10,924 nucleotides of DNA from an uncultured Flavobacteriales bacterium (GCA_903879765.1 CAIRMS010000273.1:1-10924), one strand, 5' to 3'. Shown: positions 1 to 7,576, numbered from the stretch's first letter. Notes: generated from the sequence alone by a model not told the origin. A program made the numbers and translations.

Positions 1-802
1 CTTGTATCAGAAAAAGGCCTAATTCAACCGTGAATTTCGAAAGCAGTTTATCAACAACTCGTTCCTTCTTCAAAACCCGCAAGGTAACACCTGTTAAAAT
101 ACGGTTTTCAAAACGTGTTTTTTTTGATTTCTCTAGATCTGTTGAGGCTAAAAAGTGCCACAAGACTCGTTGTTCCTTATCTTCTGCATTATCGTCGGTG
201 TAAGCCGCATAGATCATTCCATTCATCAATGAACTCGCATAATCAGCATAATGACGGGAAAAAGATTGTACCTGTCCCTCTAAGAAGGCACGGTATAATA
301 CGATATCTAGGAAGACAAATGCGTTAGATAAGTGATTTAACCAGTAATTAGCGCCAAAAAAAGTGCTTTTTACTTGAATCCGGTGCGCTAAAATTTCTTC
401 AATATTTTGGTTGTTCTTCCCGGTAAAAATGCGATCGAACCATGCAAAAACCCCTTCATCCTCCGTATTTCCGTAAAATTGAATGAGATTTTCTATGAAT
501 GCATCCTTATCAAATTCACCCCTATTTTTTCTAAGGTAGGTGAATAACAAGGTTTCAAACAACAACAATTTTAGCTTTTCGTCATTGGTGTATTTAGAAG
601 AATCAAGTTGATCTGAGAAAAGCAGATTCAACGCATTTCCGTAAACAAGTCCCGTACGGTGAGAAACGAAGTGTGTTATGTCGGACTCTTTGTTTTGAAT
701 CAGCTCTAAATCCAACGAAATAATCCCTTTTTCAAGTAATTGAAAAAACTTGGGAATCCAATTTTTGGATCCTGGAGATATGGAGTTCTTAAGGGAGGAC
801 AT
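1..802 (-). CDS. Partial LETM1-related biofilm-associated-like protein (3' end off the left edge)
   Basis: A continuous minus-strand reading frame of 267 codons runs from ATG at 802 off the left edge without a stop. The product has no signal peptide or clear membrane segment and looks cytoplasmic and largely helical, rich in Leu, Phe, Lys and Glu. Residues 8-20 (ISPGSKNWIPKFF) and 49-62 (RTGLVYGNALNLLF) resemble, from memory, the N-terminal pattern of the flavobacterial 'LETM1-related biofilm-associated protein' family. The LETM1-like part of that family is C-terminal and would lie outside the window, so the name is tentative; that the frame is coding is much surer. An in-frame ATG at 823 is an alternative start. 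I prefer 802 because it puts the conserved-looking motif close to the N-terminus. The start overlaps the upstream barrel gene by 14 nt, so the two are probably co-transcribed and translationally coupled. Its molecular role is unknown. Confidence 0.7.
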   Translation of the reverse strand, partial: MSSLKNSISPGSKNWIPKFFQLLEKGIISLDLELIQNKESDITHFVSHRTGLVYGNALNLLFSDQLDSSKYTNDEKLKLLLFETLLFTYLRKNRGEFDKDAFIENLIQFYGNTEDEGVFAWFDRIFTGKNNQNIEEILAHRIQVKSTFFGANYWLNHLSNAFVFLDIVLYRAFLEGQVQSFSRHYADYASSLMNGMIYAAYTDDNAEDKEQRVLWHFLASTDLEKSKKTRFENRILTGVTLRVLKKERVVDKLLSKFTVELGLFLIQ

Positions 803-1250
803 AACGAGCTGCAAGTCCAACATTCCAACCCAAGCTTAAAGTTGGAATCAATTGTACGTATGGTCCTGATTCGAGCGAAAAGGTAAAAGGATAATCGGGA
901 AGTTTATATTCCACACCCAAAACACCATTCACACCGAACAAATAGCGATCGTTTAATGAATTTTGAATGATGGGATTTCTTGAGTTGATGCCAAATCCAG
1001 GTCCAGCGCCAAGGTAATAATCAAGTTCATCCACCAATTGAGATTGCCACACGTAATTCCCTTGCATCCAAACATAATTTGTGTTACCTCCCAAACTTAC
1101 TTCAAGGGCATTGTTTTCATTCATAAAATGCTTTCCATTTATCTGAGTAGAACCGATGCTAGCGAATTTTAGTCCAACGGAATTGGTATAACGCTGTCCG
1201 AATAACGTCAAGGTAAATAAAAGGCTAAATAAAAGCAGTGAATATTTCAT
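789..1250 (-). CDS. Small outer-membrane beta-barrel protein
   Basis: This 153-residue protein starts with a clear Sec signal peptide: a Lys, a Leu/Phe-rich core, and likely cleavage after FGQ at about residue 19. The mature part of about 134 residues consists of alternating short stretches with Gly and aromatic residues, for example VSLGGN, YYLGAGPGFG, LFGVNGVLGVEY, FSLESGPYVQL and SLGWNVGLAARY. This is the look of a small outer-membrane beta-barrel of roughly eight strands, close in style to Bacteroidota 'outer membrane protein beta-barrel' families. No catalytic motif is visible, so no substrate or activity can be assigned. The start ATG at 1250 lies 18 nt after the stop of the upstream LTD protein gene, and a TAnnTTTG box precedes it, so it may be transcribed both in an operon and from its own promoter. 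Its 3' end overlaps the next gene by 14 nt. Confidence 0.75.
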   Translation of the reverse strand: MKYSLLLFSLLFTLTLFGQRYTNSVGLKFASIGSTQINGKHFMNENNALEVSLGGNTNYVWMQGNYVWQSQLVDELDYYLGAGPGFGINSRNPIIQNSLNDRYLFGVNGVLGVEYKLPDYPFTFSLESGPYVQLIPTLSLGWNVGLAARYVLP

Positions 1251-1263
1251 TGTTTTGTTTTTA

Positions 1264-1271
1264 CAAAGTTA
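1264..1271 (-). promoter_or_regulatory. Candidate Bacteroidota -7 promoter box (TAACTTTG)
   Basis: On the minus strand TAACTTTG matches the Bacteroidota -7 consensus TAnnTTTG exactly. It is followed by 13 nt and then the ATG of the barrel gene at 1250. The TAA of the box is also the stop codon of the upstream LTD protein gene. No good TTTG -33 element is visible at usual spacing, so this is a candidate only. Confidence 0.4.
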
Positions 1272-3863
1272 CAATTTGCCTGCTAGAGTAAACGCGATTT
1301 TTTTTGCTAAAATAACACTTCCATCCGTGGAGAAAACCTCTATAAGAAGAACGTAGATACCTATGGGCGCTTTTGCTTGATCAGCGTTGACTCCATCCCA
1401 CGTAAAAAATCCTTTCGTACCCAAAAGTTCATTGGAGAAAAGCACCTTCACTTCTCTCCCAAAATCATCAAAAATCCTTGCTTTTGCTAATAAACCACTT
1501 TGTTCAAAGGCATAATTCACAACAAGGACATCCTCAAATCCATCTTGATCGGGTGAAAAAACATCTTTCTGAAGGCTGATAGATTCAGCAGTTCCCACAT
1601 ATTGGTACTGGGAGTTCACTCGTCCAGGTGTGGCAAAACCAATCGATTCAGCTGCCGAGTGCCAATTGGAAGCTTGATTTGAAGGTCCATCGGGAAGTAT
1701 CCGCTCTAACGATACGCCATCAAAATCATCAAGCAAAGAAAATTGCCAATCTTCTTGATAAGAAACACGATCGATTTGTTCACTGTTATAAAATAAATAA
1801 ACGGTTCCCGAATCGATGTTGTAACTAGGCATATCCATCTCAATCATTCTACCAGAAACACTAGCAGGATAATTTTCGAGAAGAAAACTAGTGTCTTCAC
1901 TGATGGCAACATAGGAATTCGGTTCTAAAATGAAGTGATTTGAAATGGTTTTGAGATTTGAAATGGTATCATCATAAAAATTCGCGATTTGCCAGTCCTT
2001 CAAGTCAATCACTTTCGAAGATCGGTTGTATAATTCGATGAAATCTTGTCCACCATTCAAGGGATTCGCTAAGATTTCGTTGATCACAACATCGCCCGCT
2101 ATCGCTTGTTCAGGTAGTGTAAATTGACCAATCAATGTGGTGTCATTTTGCCAGCAATCACTAACGGGACCAAGTTGAATTTGATAATTGGTTGATGGAA
2201 GAAAATTCTCATTAAACTGTATAATCAACTGTGGGGGACCATTTGGATTGTCGTTCACGTTTTGAATGAACGTTTCTTGAATACTTAAATTTGGGCTGGC
2301 ACTTATTTGAGTATTCACTAGGCTACTGGAATCCATCCCTTCTGAAAAGTATACTTCCAAGAAATTTGGACTCAAGGCAATCAGTGAAAGTAAATTAGGA
2401 TTTTGCTGATCCGGCGCGGCACTGAAAATAGAATTAATTGTTCCTGGAGATCCTCCGGATGGATCATTTGATGCGGACCAATTATCAAAGTTAGAGCAAG
2501 GATCATTTAAATTAATGCGTTCCAAACTATATCCGCCATCTTTTTTATTGATGTCTTGGTACCAATCATCTGTGTAGGTCAGCTGATCCAGTTTAACACC
2601 AAAATTATCCTTCAAAATCAACTGATCTCCAGCATTATTTAGACTTGGAAAACTGGTTACTCCAGCAACATTTGTAAAAAGTCCAATGTTCGCATTTGCC
2701 GTTAAAACGATATATGAACCTGGTAATAGCCAGAAATCACCAATCGTGCCATTGGACGAGCCATCGCTGATGGTCCAGCCTTCCAGATGAAATACCTTTC
2801 CTGTTTTATTGAAAATCTCTACAAACTCCACCTCGGGCAAACCTATTACCGGCGTTGGATCAGCAAAAAACTCGGCAATGATCACATCGCCTTTCACTGC
2901 TGTATCAGCCACCAAATAATCAAAATTAACGGATTGATTGCTCGTCATATTTCCAGTTAAATCGGACAAATTTGCCGTCATTAGTGTGTAGGTATTGCCA
3001 TTCGTCAAGGGGAAAACGGTTGTCAAATGTACCAATGCTGGATTCAAGTTGTCTTGCTGAACTGACACAAAAGAGTTAAAAGGCAGAATGGCATAATTTG
3101 CCAAATCATTTGCAGAAGTTGAACTGAGCGCTTCGTTAAACAAGGCATCCACCTGATTGGGCGATATAACGGAAGCCTGAACTAAAATTGGTGCTTGAAC
3201 ATCTAAAATTGGATCACCGACATACACATCATCCAAAAAGAACTTATTTGCGTTACTAGACGTATACGTGCACAAATAGCCAAAAAAGGATCCAGAAAGA
3301 ATAGTAAGGTCGTTTGCAGTTCCTTGACTGACATAATTTGTCCCACCGCTTAAATCTGCTGACAATTCCCAGGTTCCACTTGTGTTTAACACAACTTTGA
3401 CGCCAACTGTAAAACTGTTAGAAATCTGACCATCAACACCAGAGCAAAGTTGGGTGGAGATTCCGTTTACTACTTTAAATAAGCGAATGGCATCAATCGC
3501 ATTTGCTTCCCCAAACAGAACATAATAGCCATTTTGTACTGAATTCAAATCACTGTTATCCGCACTTAAAAATACTTTTCCAAAATTACTGGACGAAGGA
3601 GAAAAACTTTGCTTCACCCAAAAAGTCCATTCGTGATTTAATAAATTACTGATTCCGTGTGATAAACTTAAGTAAGAAGTACCTGTAATGGTGTTGTTTA
3701 ATTGCAGCTGTTGGCTTGCATTGACAAGGAAATCCCCCGTGTTTCCGCTCCAAGAAGGATTGCCAATGAAATCTCCATCGGTGAAATCATCCGTTACTTG
3801 GGAATGAACATTCGCCGAAATCAGCCATAAAAAAAACAATATTATTTTTGGAATCCACTTCAT
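1269..3863 (-). CDS. Secreted lamin-tail-domain (LTD) surface protein with FlgD-like T9SS-type C-terminal domain
   Basis: The protein has about 864 residues from ATG 3863. That start gives a good signal peptide (MKWIPKIILFFLW, cleavage near HSQ). The frame runs further upstream only into asd, where an in-frame TTG at 3935 is not credible. Visible architecture, approximate residues: a LamG/concanavalin-like beta-sandwich with the DDFTDGDF motif typical of such domains (22-220); an SbsA-like Ig domain (223-318); an LTD beginning GDVIIAEFFADP (319-481); a second SbsA-like Ig domain (486-588); a second LTD beginning GDVVINEILANP (588-749); and a C-terminal FlgD-like beta domain starting DVFSPDQDGFED, with WDG and GIYVLLIEVF (764-864). 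LTDs are beta-sandwich modules common in secreted Bacteroidota proteins, and the C-terminal domain type is associated with T9SS secretion. No nuclease or protease residues are evident, so an adhesive or structural surface role is inferred. It heads the minus-strand cluster. Confidence 0.85.
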   Translation of the reverse strand: MKWIPKIILFFLWLISANVHSQVTDDFTDGDFIGNPSWSGNTGDFLVNASQQLQLNNTITGTSYLSLSHGISNLLNHEWTFWVKQSFSPSSSNFGKVFLSADNSDLNSVQNGYYVLFGEANAIDAIRLFKVVNGISTQLCSGVDGQISNSFTVGVKVVLNTSGTWELSADLSGGTNYVSQGTANDLTILSGSFFGYLCTYTSSNANKFFLDDVYVGDPILDVQAPILVQASVISPNQVDALFNEALSSTSANDLANYAILPFNSFVSVQQDNLNPALVHLTTVFPLTNGNTYTLMTANLSDLTGNMTSNQSVNFDYLVADTAVKGDVIIAEFFADPTPVIGLPEVEFVEIFNKTGKVFHLEGWTISDGSSNGTIGDFWLLPGSYIVLTANANIGLFTNVAGVTSFPSLNNAGDQLILKDNFGVKLDQLTYTDDWYQDINKKDGGYSLERINLNDPCSNFDNWSASNDPSGGSPGTINSIFSAAPDQQNPNLLSLIALSPNFLEVYFSEGMDSSSLVNTQISASPNLSIQETFIQNVNDNPNGPPQLIIQFNENFLPSTNYQIQLGPVSDCWQNDTTLIGQFTLPEQAIAGDVVINEILANPLNGGQDFIELYNRSSKVIDLKDWQIANFYDDTISNLKTISNHFILEPNSYVAISEDTSFLLENYPASVSGRMIEMDMPSYNIDSGTVYLFYNSEQIDRVSYQEDWQFSLLDDFDGVSLERILPDGPSNQASNWHSAAESIGFATPGRVNSQYQYVGTAESISLQKDVFSPDQDGFEDVLVVNYAFEQSGLLAKARIFDDFGREVKVLFSNELLGTKGFFTWDGVNADQAKAPIGIYVLLIEVFSTDGSVILAKKIAFTLAGKL

Positions 3864-3869
3864 AGCTAT

Positions 3870-3896
3870 CAAATATATTAAATTTACAGGCTCAAA
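3870..3896 (-). promoter_or_regulatory. Candidate promoter for the LTD protein gene (TTTG ... TATATTTG)
   Basis: In the 47-bp divergent gap with asd, the minus strand carries TATATTTG (3877-3870), an exact TAnnTTTG match, and a TTTG (3896-3893) 15 nt upstream. That spacer is a few bases shorter than usual for this class. The box ends only 6 nt before ATG 3863, so transcription from it would begin almost at the start codon, giving a very short leader or none. On the plus strand only a one-mismatch box, TAAATTTA (3879-3886), is seen for asd. Confidence 0.4.
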
Positions 3897-3910
3897 TAGT
3901 TTAATAACGT

Positions 3911-4891
3911 ATGAAAGTAGCAGTTGTTGGAGCAACAGGCATGGTTGGAAATGTGATGTTGCAAGTTTTAAAGGAACAAAATTTCCCGATTACCACCTTA
4001 ATCCCCGTTGCATCTGAGAAATCAGTGGGTAAAAAAATGGAATTTGGCGGATTAGAATTTGAAGTTGTTGGACTTCAAACGGCAGTGGAAATGCGTCCCG
4101 ACATTGCAATATTTTCCGCTGGTGGAGAAACATCCTTGATTTGGGCTCCCAAATTCGCTGAAGTTGGAACGGTTGTGATTGATAATTCATCAGCATGGCG
4201 AATGGATCCAACGAAAAAGTTAATTGTTCCTGAAATAAATGGACACCTATTAACCAAAGAAGATAAAATCATCGCGAATCCAAATTGTAGTACGATTCAA
4301 TTGGTCATGGTACTAGCTCCTTTGCATAAACGCTTCGGCATAAAGCGAGTGATTGTTTCCACGTATCAATCGATTACTGGTACGGGTGTGAAAGCTGTCG
4401 AACAAATGGAAAACGAACGTGCCGGAATTTCTGGTGAAATGGCGTACAAATACCCAATTGATAAAAATTGCATTCCTCAATGTGATTCATTTGAAGAAAA
4501 TGGATACACCAAAGAGGAAATGAAATTAACGAACGAGACAAAGAAAATTTTGGACCCCTCGATACTAGTTACTGCTACAGCCGTTCGTGTACCGGTTGTT
4601 GGTGGACATTCAGAAGCGGTGAACATCGAGTTTGAAAAAGACTTCAACTTGGATGAGGTGCGTAAAATACTTCACGAAACGTCCGGAATTACCTTGCAAG
4701 ACAATCAGGACACCTACACATACCCAATGCCGAAATACGCACAAGGTAAGGATGATGTATTTGTTGGCCGCATTCGTCGAGATGAAAGTCAAGCGAATTC
4801 TTTGAATCTATGGATCGTAGCTGATAATTTACGTAAAGGTGCAGCGACAAATGCTGTTCAAATAGCTAGAATTGTGGAAGGATTAATTTAA
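3911..4891 (+). CDS. asd: Aspartate-semialdehyde dehydrogenase
   Basis: The enzyme reduces L-aspartyl-4-phosphate to L-aspartate-4-semialdehyde with NADPH. This is the second step of the aspartate pathway, leading to lysine/diaminopimelate, threonine and methionine, in the cytoplasm. The 326-residue length is normal for the family. The N-terminus shows the Rossmann nucleotide loop GATGMVG (residues 7-13), followed by the conserved DNSSAWRM (91-98) and VPEING. The catalytic cysteine is C126 in NPNCSTIQ. Further active-site residues are Q153 in STYQS, R226 in VRVPVVGGHSE and the acid/base H233. The closing region KDDVFVGRIRRDES and LWIVADNLRKGAATNAVQIA is typical. All key residues are present and the frame is intact. 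ATG 3911 puts the Rossmann strand directly at the N-terminus. The gene diverges from the LTD protein gene, and no link between the two functions is evident. No clear terminator follows it. Confidence 0.97.
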   Translation: MKVAVVGATGMVGNVMLQVLKEQNFPITTLIPVASEKSVGKKMEFGGLEFEVVGLQTAVEMRPDIAIFSAGGETSLIWAPKFAEVGTVVIDNSSAWRMDPTKKLIVPEINGHLLTKEDKIIANPNCSTIQLVMVLAPLHKRFGIKRVIVSTYQSITGTGVKAVEQMENERAGISGEMAYKYPIDKNCIPQCDSFEENGYTKEEMKLTNETKKILDPSILVTATAVRVPVVGGHSEAVNIEFEKDFNLDEVRKILHETSGITLQDNQDTYTYPMPKYAQGKDDVFVGRIRRDESQANSLNLWIVADNLRKGAATNAVQIARIVEGLI

Positions 4892-4911
4892 AATATTCCC
4901 TTCTTTCTGCT

Positions 4912-4938
4912 TTTGTTTTACATTCTTCCTTAACTTTG
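4912..4938 (+). promoter_or_regulatory. Candidate promoter of the riboswitch transcript (TTTG ... TAACTTTG)
   Basis: TAACTTTG at 4931-4938 matches the Bacteroidota -7 box exactly. A TTTG lies at 4912-4915, but the 15-nt spacer is shorter than usual. Initiation would be expected a few bases after 4938, essentially where the riboswitch P1 stem begins (4943). This position supports the box being the promoter of the thiamine-regulated transcript. Confidence 0.5.
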
Positions 4939-4942
4939 TTCC

Positions 4943-5017
4943 GTCTCTAAGGGGTGCCGAAAGGCTGAGATTACACCCATTGAACCTGTAGGATAATGCC
5001 TGCGCAGGGAAGATGAC
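4943..5017 (+). promoter_or_regulatory. TPP (THI element) riboswitch aptamer
   Basis: The conserved thiamine pyrophosphate aptamer sequence is complete. It has GGGGTGCC (4951-4958), the pyrimidine-sensing CTGAGA (4965-4970), CACCC (4974-4978), GAACCTG (4982-4988), the pyrophosphate-site GATAATG (4992-4998), and GCGCAGGGA (5002-5010). Pairings I can draw: P1 GTC-TCT (4943-4948) with AGA-T-GAC (5011-5017, one bulged base); P2 GGGTG (4952-4956) with CACCC (4974-4978); a minimal P3 of CC-GG closed by a GAAA tetraloop (4957-4964); P4 CCTG (4985-4988) with CAGG (5005-5008); and P5 AGG (4990-4992) with CCT (4999-5001). TPP binding normally lowers expression of the downstream gene, here the TonB-dependent receptor 63 nt further on. 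Confidence 0.95.
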
Positions 5018-5020
5018 CGA

Positions 5021-5075
5021 GCTAATTGTTATTTATTCACCAAGAATTAGCCCCTTGTTCTTGTTTAATTTTTTT
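5021..5075 (+). terminator. Riboswitch expression platform with a terminator-like hairpin
   Basis: Two inverted repeats compete in the leader between the aptamer and the receptor start. Hairpin A pairs GCTAATT (5021-5027) with AATTAGC (5045-5051). Hairpin B pairs CAAGAA (5041-5046) with TTCTTG (5058-5063) and is followed by a T-rich run (5064-5075) ending just before ATG 5081. They share bases 5045-5046 and cannot form together. In addition CCCCTT (5051-5056) is complementary to AAGGGG (4949-4954) in the aptamer. Hairpin B resembles an intrinsic terminator, but its stem is short and AT-rich, so translational control is an alternative reading. Confidence 0.4.
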
Positions 5076-5080
5076 ATAAA

Positions 5081-7549
5081 ATGAAAACAAGAATTATTAC
5101 CAGCATACTTTTTTTAAGTACTTGTCACTTTGCGTTGTCTCAACAACGCATCAAAGGCGTGATTGAAGATCGAACAGGCGCATTTATTCAAGCAGCTCAA
5201 GTTTCTGTATTGAATTCCAATGCTCAAACATCTTCCGATGCCAAGGGAAAATTTGAATTTACCCAATTACCTCCATCTGATTCCACCTATACGATCCTAG
5301 TAGAAAAACCTGGATTTTTACCACAATCGGTGACTATTTCTGCAAAGTCAACGGAAGAACTTAAGGTCCTCCTTTTCTCTAGTATGAAAACCTTGGAGGA
5401 CATACACGTGAACACCACACGTTTGTCCGATTTAAACACGTCGCAAATTTTAATTCGTAGAAACAATCCATTGGAAAAAAAGAATTTTGGACAAGATATT
5501 CCCATTCTCTTGGAGGCAACGCCATCCTTGGTGACAACTTCAGATGCTGGTGCAGGGGTTGGCTACACTGGACTTCGTATACGCGGAGTGGATGCGACAC
5601 GTATCAACGTGACAATTAACGGAATCCCGGTGAATGATCCAGAATCACATGCGGTTTATTGGGTCAACATGCCTGATTTAGCTTCGTCCATCGAAAACAT
5701 ACAAATTCAACGTGGTGTGGGTTCATCGACCAATGGAGCGGCATCGTTTGGCGCAAGTTTGAACATAAAAACTCAAGATATTTCTGAAAAACCATTTGGG
5801 TCAATTGACCAATCATTGGGTTCTTTTGGTACGTCTAAAACAACTGTCAGGGCTGGAACAGGTATCATCAATAAGCATTTTTCTCTAGAAACAAGAATGT
5901 CAAGTATTCAATCGAATGGATACCTTGATCGTGCGAGTGCAGATTTAAAATCATATTTTATTTCTGGAGCATACATTGGAAAAAAGTCAATTTTAAAAGC
6001 CATTGTTTTTAGTGGGAAAGAAATTACCTATCAAGCTTGGTATGGAACACCGGAGAGTCGAGTAAAAGGAGATACGGCGGCAATGAATGCTTTTGCTGAT
6101 CGCAATGGATTGAGTCCTGAAGACCGTGAAAATCTATTAAATGCAGGGAGAACCTACAACTTTTACACCTATCAAAATGAAGTTGACAATTACCAGCAAG
6201 ATAACTATCAATTGCATTTTACACATACCTTCAGCGATAAATTAATTTTAAACGTTGCCGGACACTACACTTACGGTCGTGGATATTATGAACAATACCG
6301 CAAAGGAGAAAATTTAGCGGATTATGGTTTGAATCCGGTGTTTATTGGGTCAGATACCATTCAACAAACAGATTTAATTCGAAGATTGTGGTTGGATAAT
6401 GATTTTGTGGGAGCTGTGTACGGAGTAACCTATAAACCGACTGCTCATTTAGACTTTGTTCTGGGTGGTTCTGCAAATACCTATTTTGGTGGACATTTTG
6501 GAGAATTGGTTTGGGCAGAATTTGCATCTAATAGTGAAATCTACCAACGTTTTTATAACAACGATTCAAGAAAATCCGAAGTAAGTTCCTACCTAAAAGC
6601 AGTATACAAAAGAGACCGTTTTGATGTGTATACGGATTTACAATACAGACATGTAGATTACTCATTTATAGGCAAAGATTTGGTGAGCGGAGTGCCTGTT
6701 GACGTCTCGCAAGCAGTTCAATTTAATTTTTTCAATCCGAAGGTTGGAGGTAGTTATAAAATTAACACAAATCAAACCTTGTTCTTGAATGGAGGAATTA
6801 GTCACAGAGAACCAGTTCGAGCTGATTTTATTTCAAGCACAGCTGAAAATCGTCCGACCTTTGAAACCTTGCAAGATGTGGAATTCGGACATCAAATCAA
6901 TAATAATAGATTAAGCTTAACCACCAATTTATACTGGATGAACTACCGAAATCAATTACTTCTTACTGGTGAAATCAATGATGTAGGTGCTTATATTCAC
7001 TCGAATGTTGAGAAAAGTTACCGACTTGGTATAGAAGTTTATGGTGCTTATCGATTCGATAAAAAATTAAAAGTAACGGGTGCAATTACGCTTAGTCAAA
7101 ATAAAATAGCACAATTCAATGAATACATAGATACTTACTTGGATACATTACCCTACTATACACAACAAGTAATCACTCATACGAATACAGACATGTCATT
7201 TTCACCTAATATTACTGGGAACATTGGTTTTGAATGGATGCCGATTGACAATTTCAACATCTCTTGGATGACAAAATTAGTGGGAAGACAGTACTTGGAC
7301 AACACCGGAAACATCAACCGAAGCATCGATCCATTTAATTTCTCTAACATTCAATTCAACTACTCTGTTTTTAATAAATTGTGTAAAGAAATCCAGTTTG
7401 GACTAATGATAAACAATGTGTTTAATCAAATGTATGTGAATAATGGTTACACGTTTTCCTATGCCTATGGCGGACAAACGACCACAGAGAACTTCTATTT
7501 TCCTCAAGCAGGAAGAAATTTCATGGCACGTGTGCTCTTAAAGTTTTAA
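5081..7549 (+). CDS. TonB-dependent outer-membrane receptor, probable thiamine/thiamine-precursor importer
   Basis: This 822-residue receptor has a signal peptide (residues 1 to about 21, ending ALSQQ). A carboxypeptidase-regulatory-like Ig domain, common in Bacteroidota receptors, follows (about 23-103, with IKGVIEDRTGAFIQAAQVSV). The plug is at about 115-232, with conserved TGLRIRGVDATRINVTINGIPVNDPESH and the GVGSSTNGAASFGASLNIKT stretch (described in parts: TGLRIRGVD, NGIPVNDPE, RGVGSSTNGA). The remaining ~590 residues form the 22-stranded-type barrel, ending in the expected aromatic residue (RVLLKF). The family imports scarce ligands across the outer membrane using TonB/ExbBD energy. The ligand is inferred from the TPP riboswitch directly upstream; thiamine-regulated receptors (Omr1/OMthi) are known in Bacteroidota. 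No pnuT or thiamine kinase gene lies next to it in this window. No Shine-Dalgarno sequence is seen, and the ATG is chosen for the signal peptide. Confidence 0.92.
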   Translation: MKTRIITSILFLSTCHFALSQQRIKGVIEDRTGAFIQAAQVSVLNSNAQTSSDAKGKFEFTQLPPSDSTYTILVEKPGFLPQSVTISAKSTEELKVLLFSSMKTLEDIHVNTTRLSDLNTSQILIRRNNPLEKKNFGQDIPILLEATPSLVTTSDAGAGVGYTGLRIRGVDATRINVTINGIPVNDPESHAVYWVNMPDLASSIENIQIQRGVGSSTNGAASFGASLNIKTQDISEKPFGSIDQSLGSFGTSKTTVRAGTGIINKHFSLETRMSSIQSNGYLDRASADLKSYFISGAYIGKKSILKAIVFSGKEITYQAWYGTPESRVKGDTAAMNAFADRNGLSPEDRENLLNAGRTYNFYTYQNEVDNYQQDNYQLHFTHTFSDKLILNVAGHYTYGRGYYEQYRKGENLADYGLNPVFIGSDTIQQTDLIRRLWLDNDFVGAVYGVTYKPTAHLDFVLGGSANTYFGGHFGELVWAEFASNSEIYQRFYNNDSRKSEVSSYLKAVYKRDRFDVYTDLQYRHVDYSFIGKDLVSGVPVDVSQAVQFNFFNPKVGGSYKINTNQTLFLNGGISHREPVRADFISSTAENRPTFETLQDVEFGHQINNNRLSLTTNLYWMNYRNQLLLTGEINDVGAYIHSNVEKSYRLGIEVYGAYRFDKKLKVTGAITLSQNKIAQFNEYIDTYLDTLPYYTQQVITHTNTDMSFSPNITGNIGFEWMPIDNFNISWMTKLVGRQYLDNTGNINRSIDPFNFSNIQFNYSVFNKLCKEIQFGLMINNVFNQMYVNNGYTFSYAYGGQTTTENFYFPQAGRNFMARVLLKF

Positions 7550-7552
7550 TTG

Positions 7553-7560
7553 TACTTTTG
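7553..7560 (+). promoter_or_regulatory. Candidate -7 promoter box (TACTTTTG) before the TonB-C/barrel gene
   Basis: TACTTTTG matches TAnnTTTG and sits in the 27-bp gap between the receptor stop and ATG 7577, leaving a 16-nt leader that includes the purine-rich AGGAAAA. No TTTG/TTG is seen at -33 distance. Read-through from the riboswitch promoter is equally possible, which would place the downstream gene under TPP control. Confidence 0.3.
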
Positions 7561-7576
7561 AGGAAAATATTGAACG

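Noticed and set aside
115..327. Plus-strand 70-codon frame
   Set aside because: It lies opposite the long minus-strand partial gene, has no recognisable features and is best explained as a shadow.
1269..3863. Annotation of the LTD protein as a nuclease
   Set aside because: LTDs often accompany secreted nucleases, but no endonuclease/exonuclease/phosphatase motifs or other catalytic residues are visible between the domains.
3864..3935. N-terminal extension of the LTD protein to a TTG at 3935
   Set aside because: The start would lie inside asd and would bury the signal peptide behind 24 residues; ATG 3863 gives a normal signal peptide at the N-terminus.
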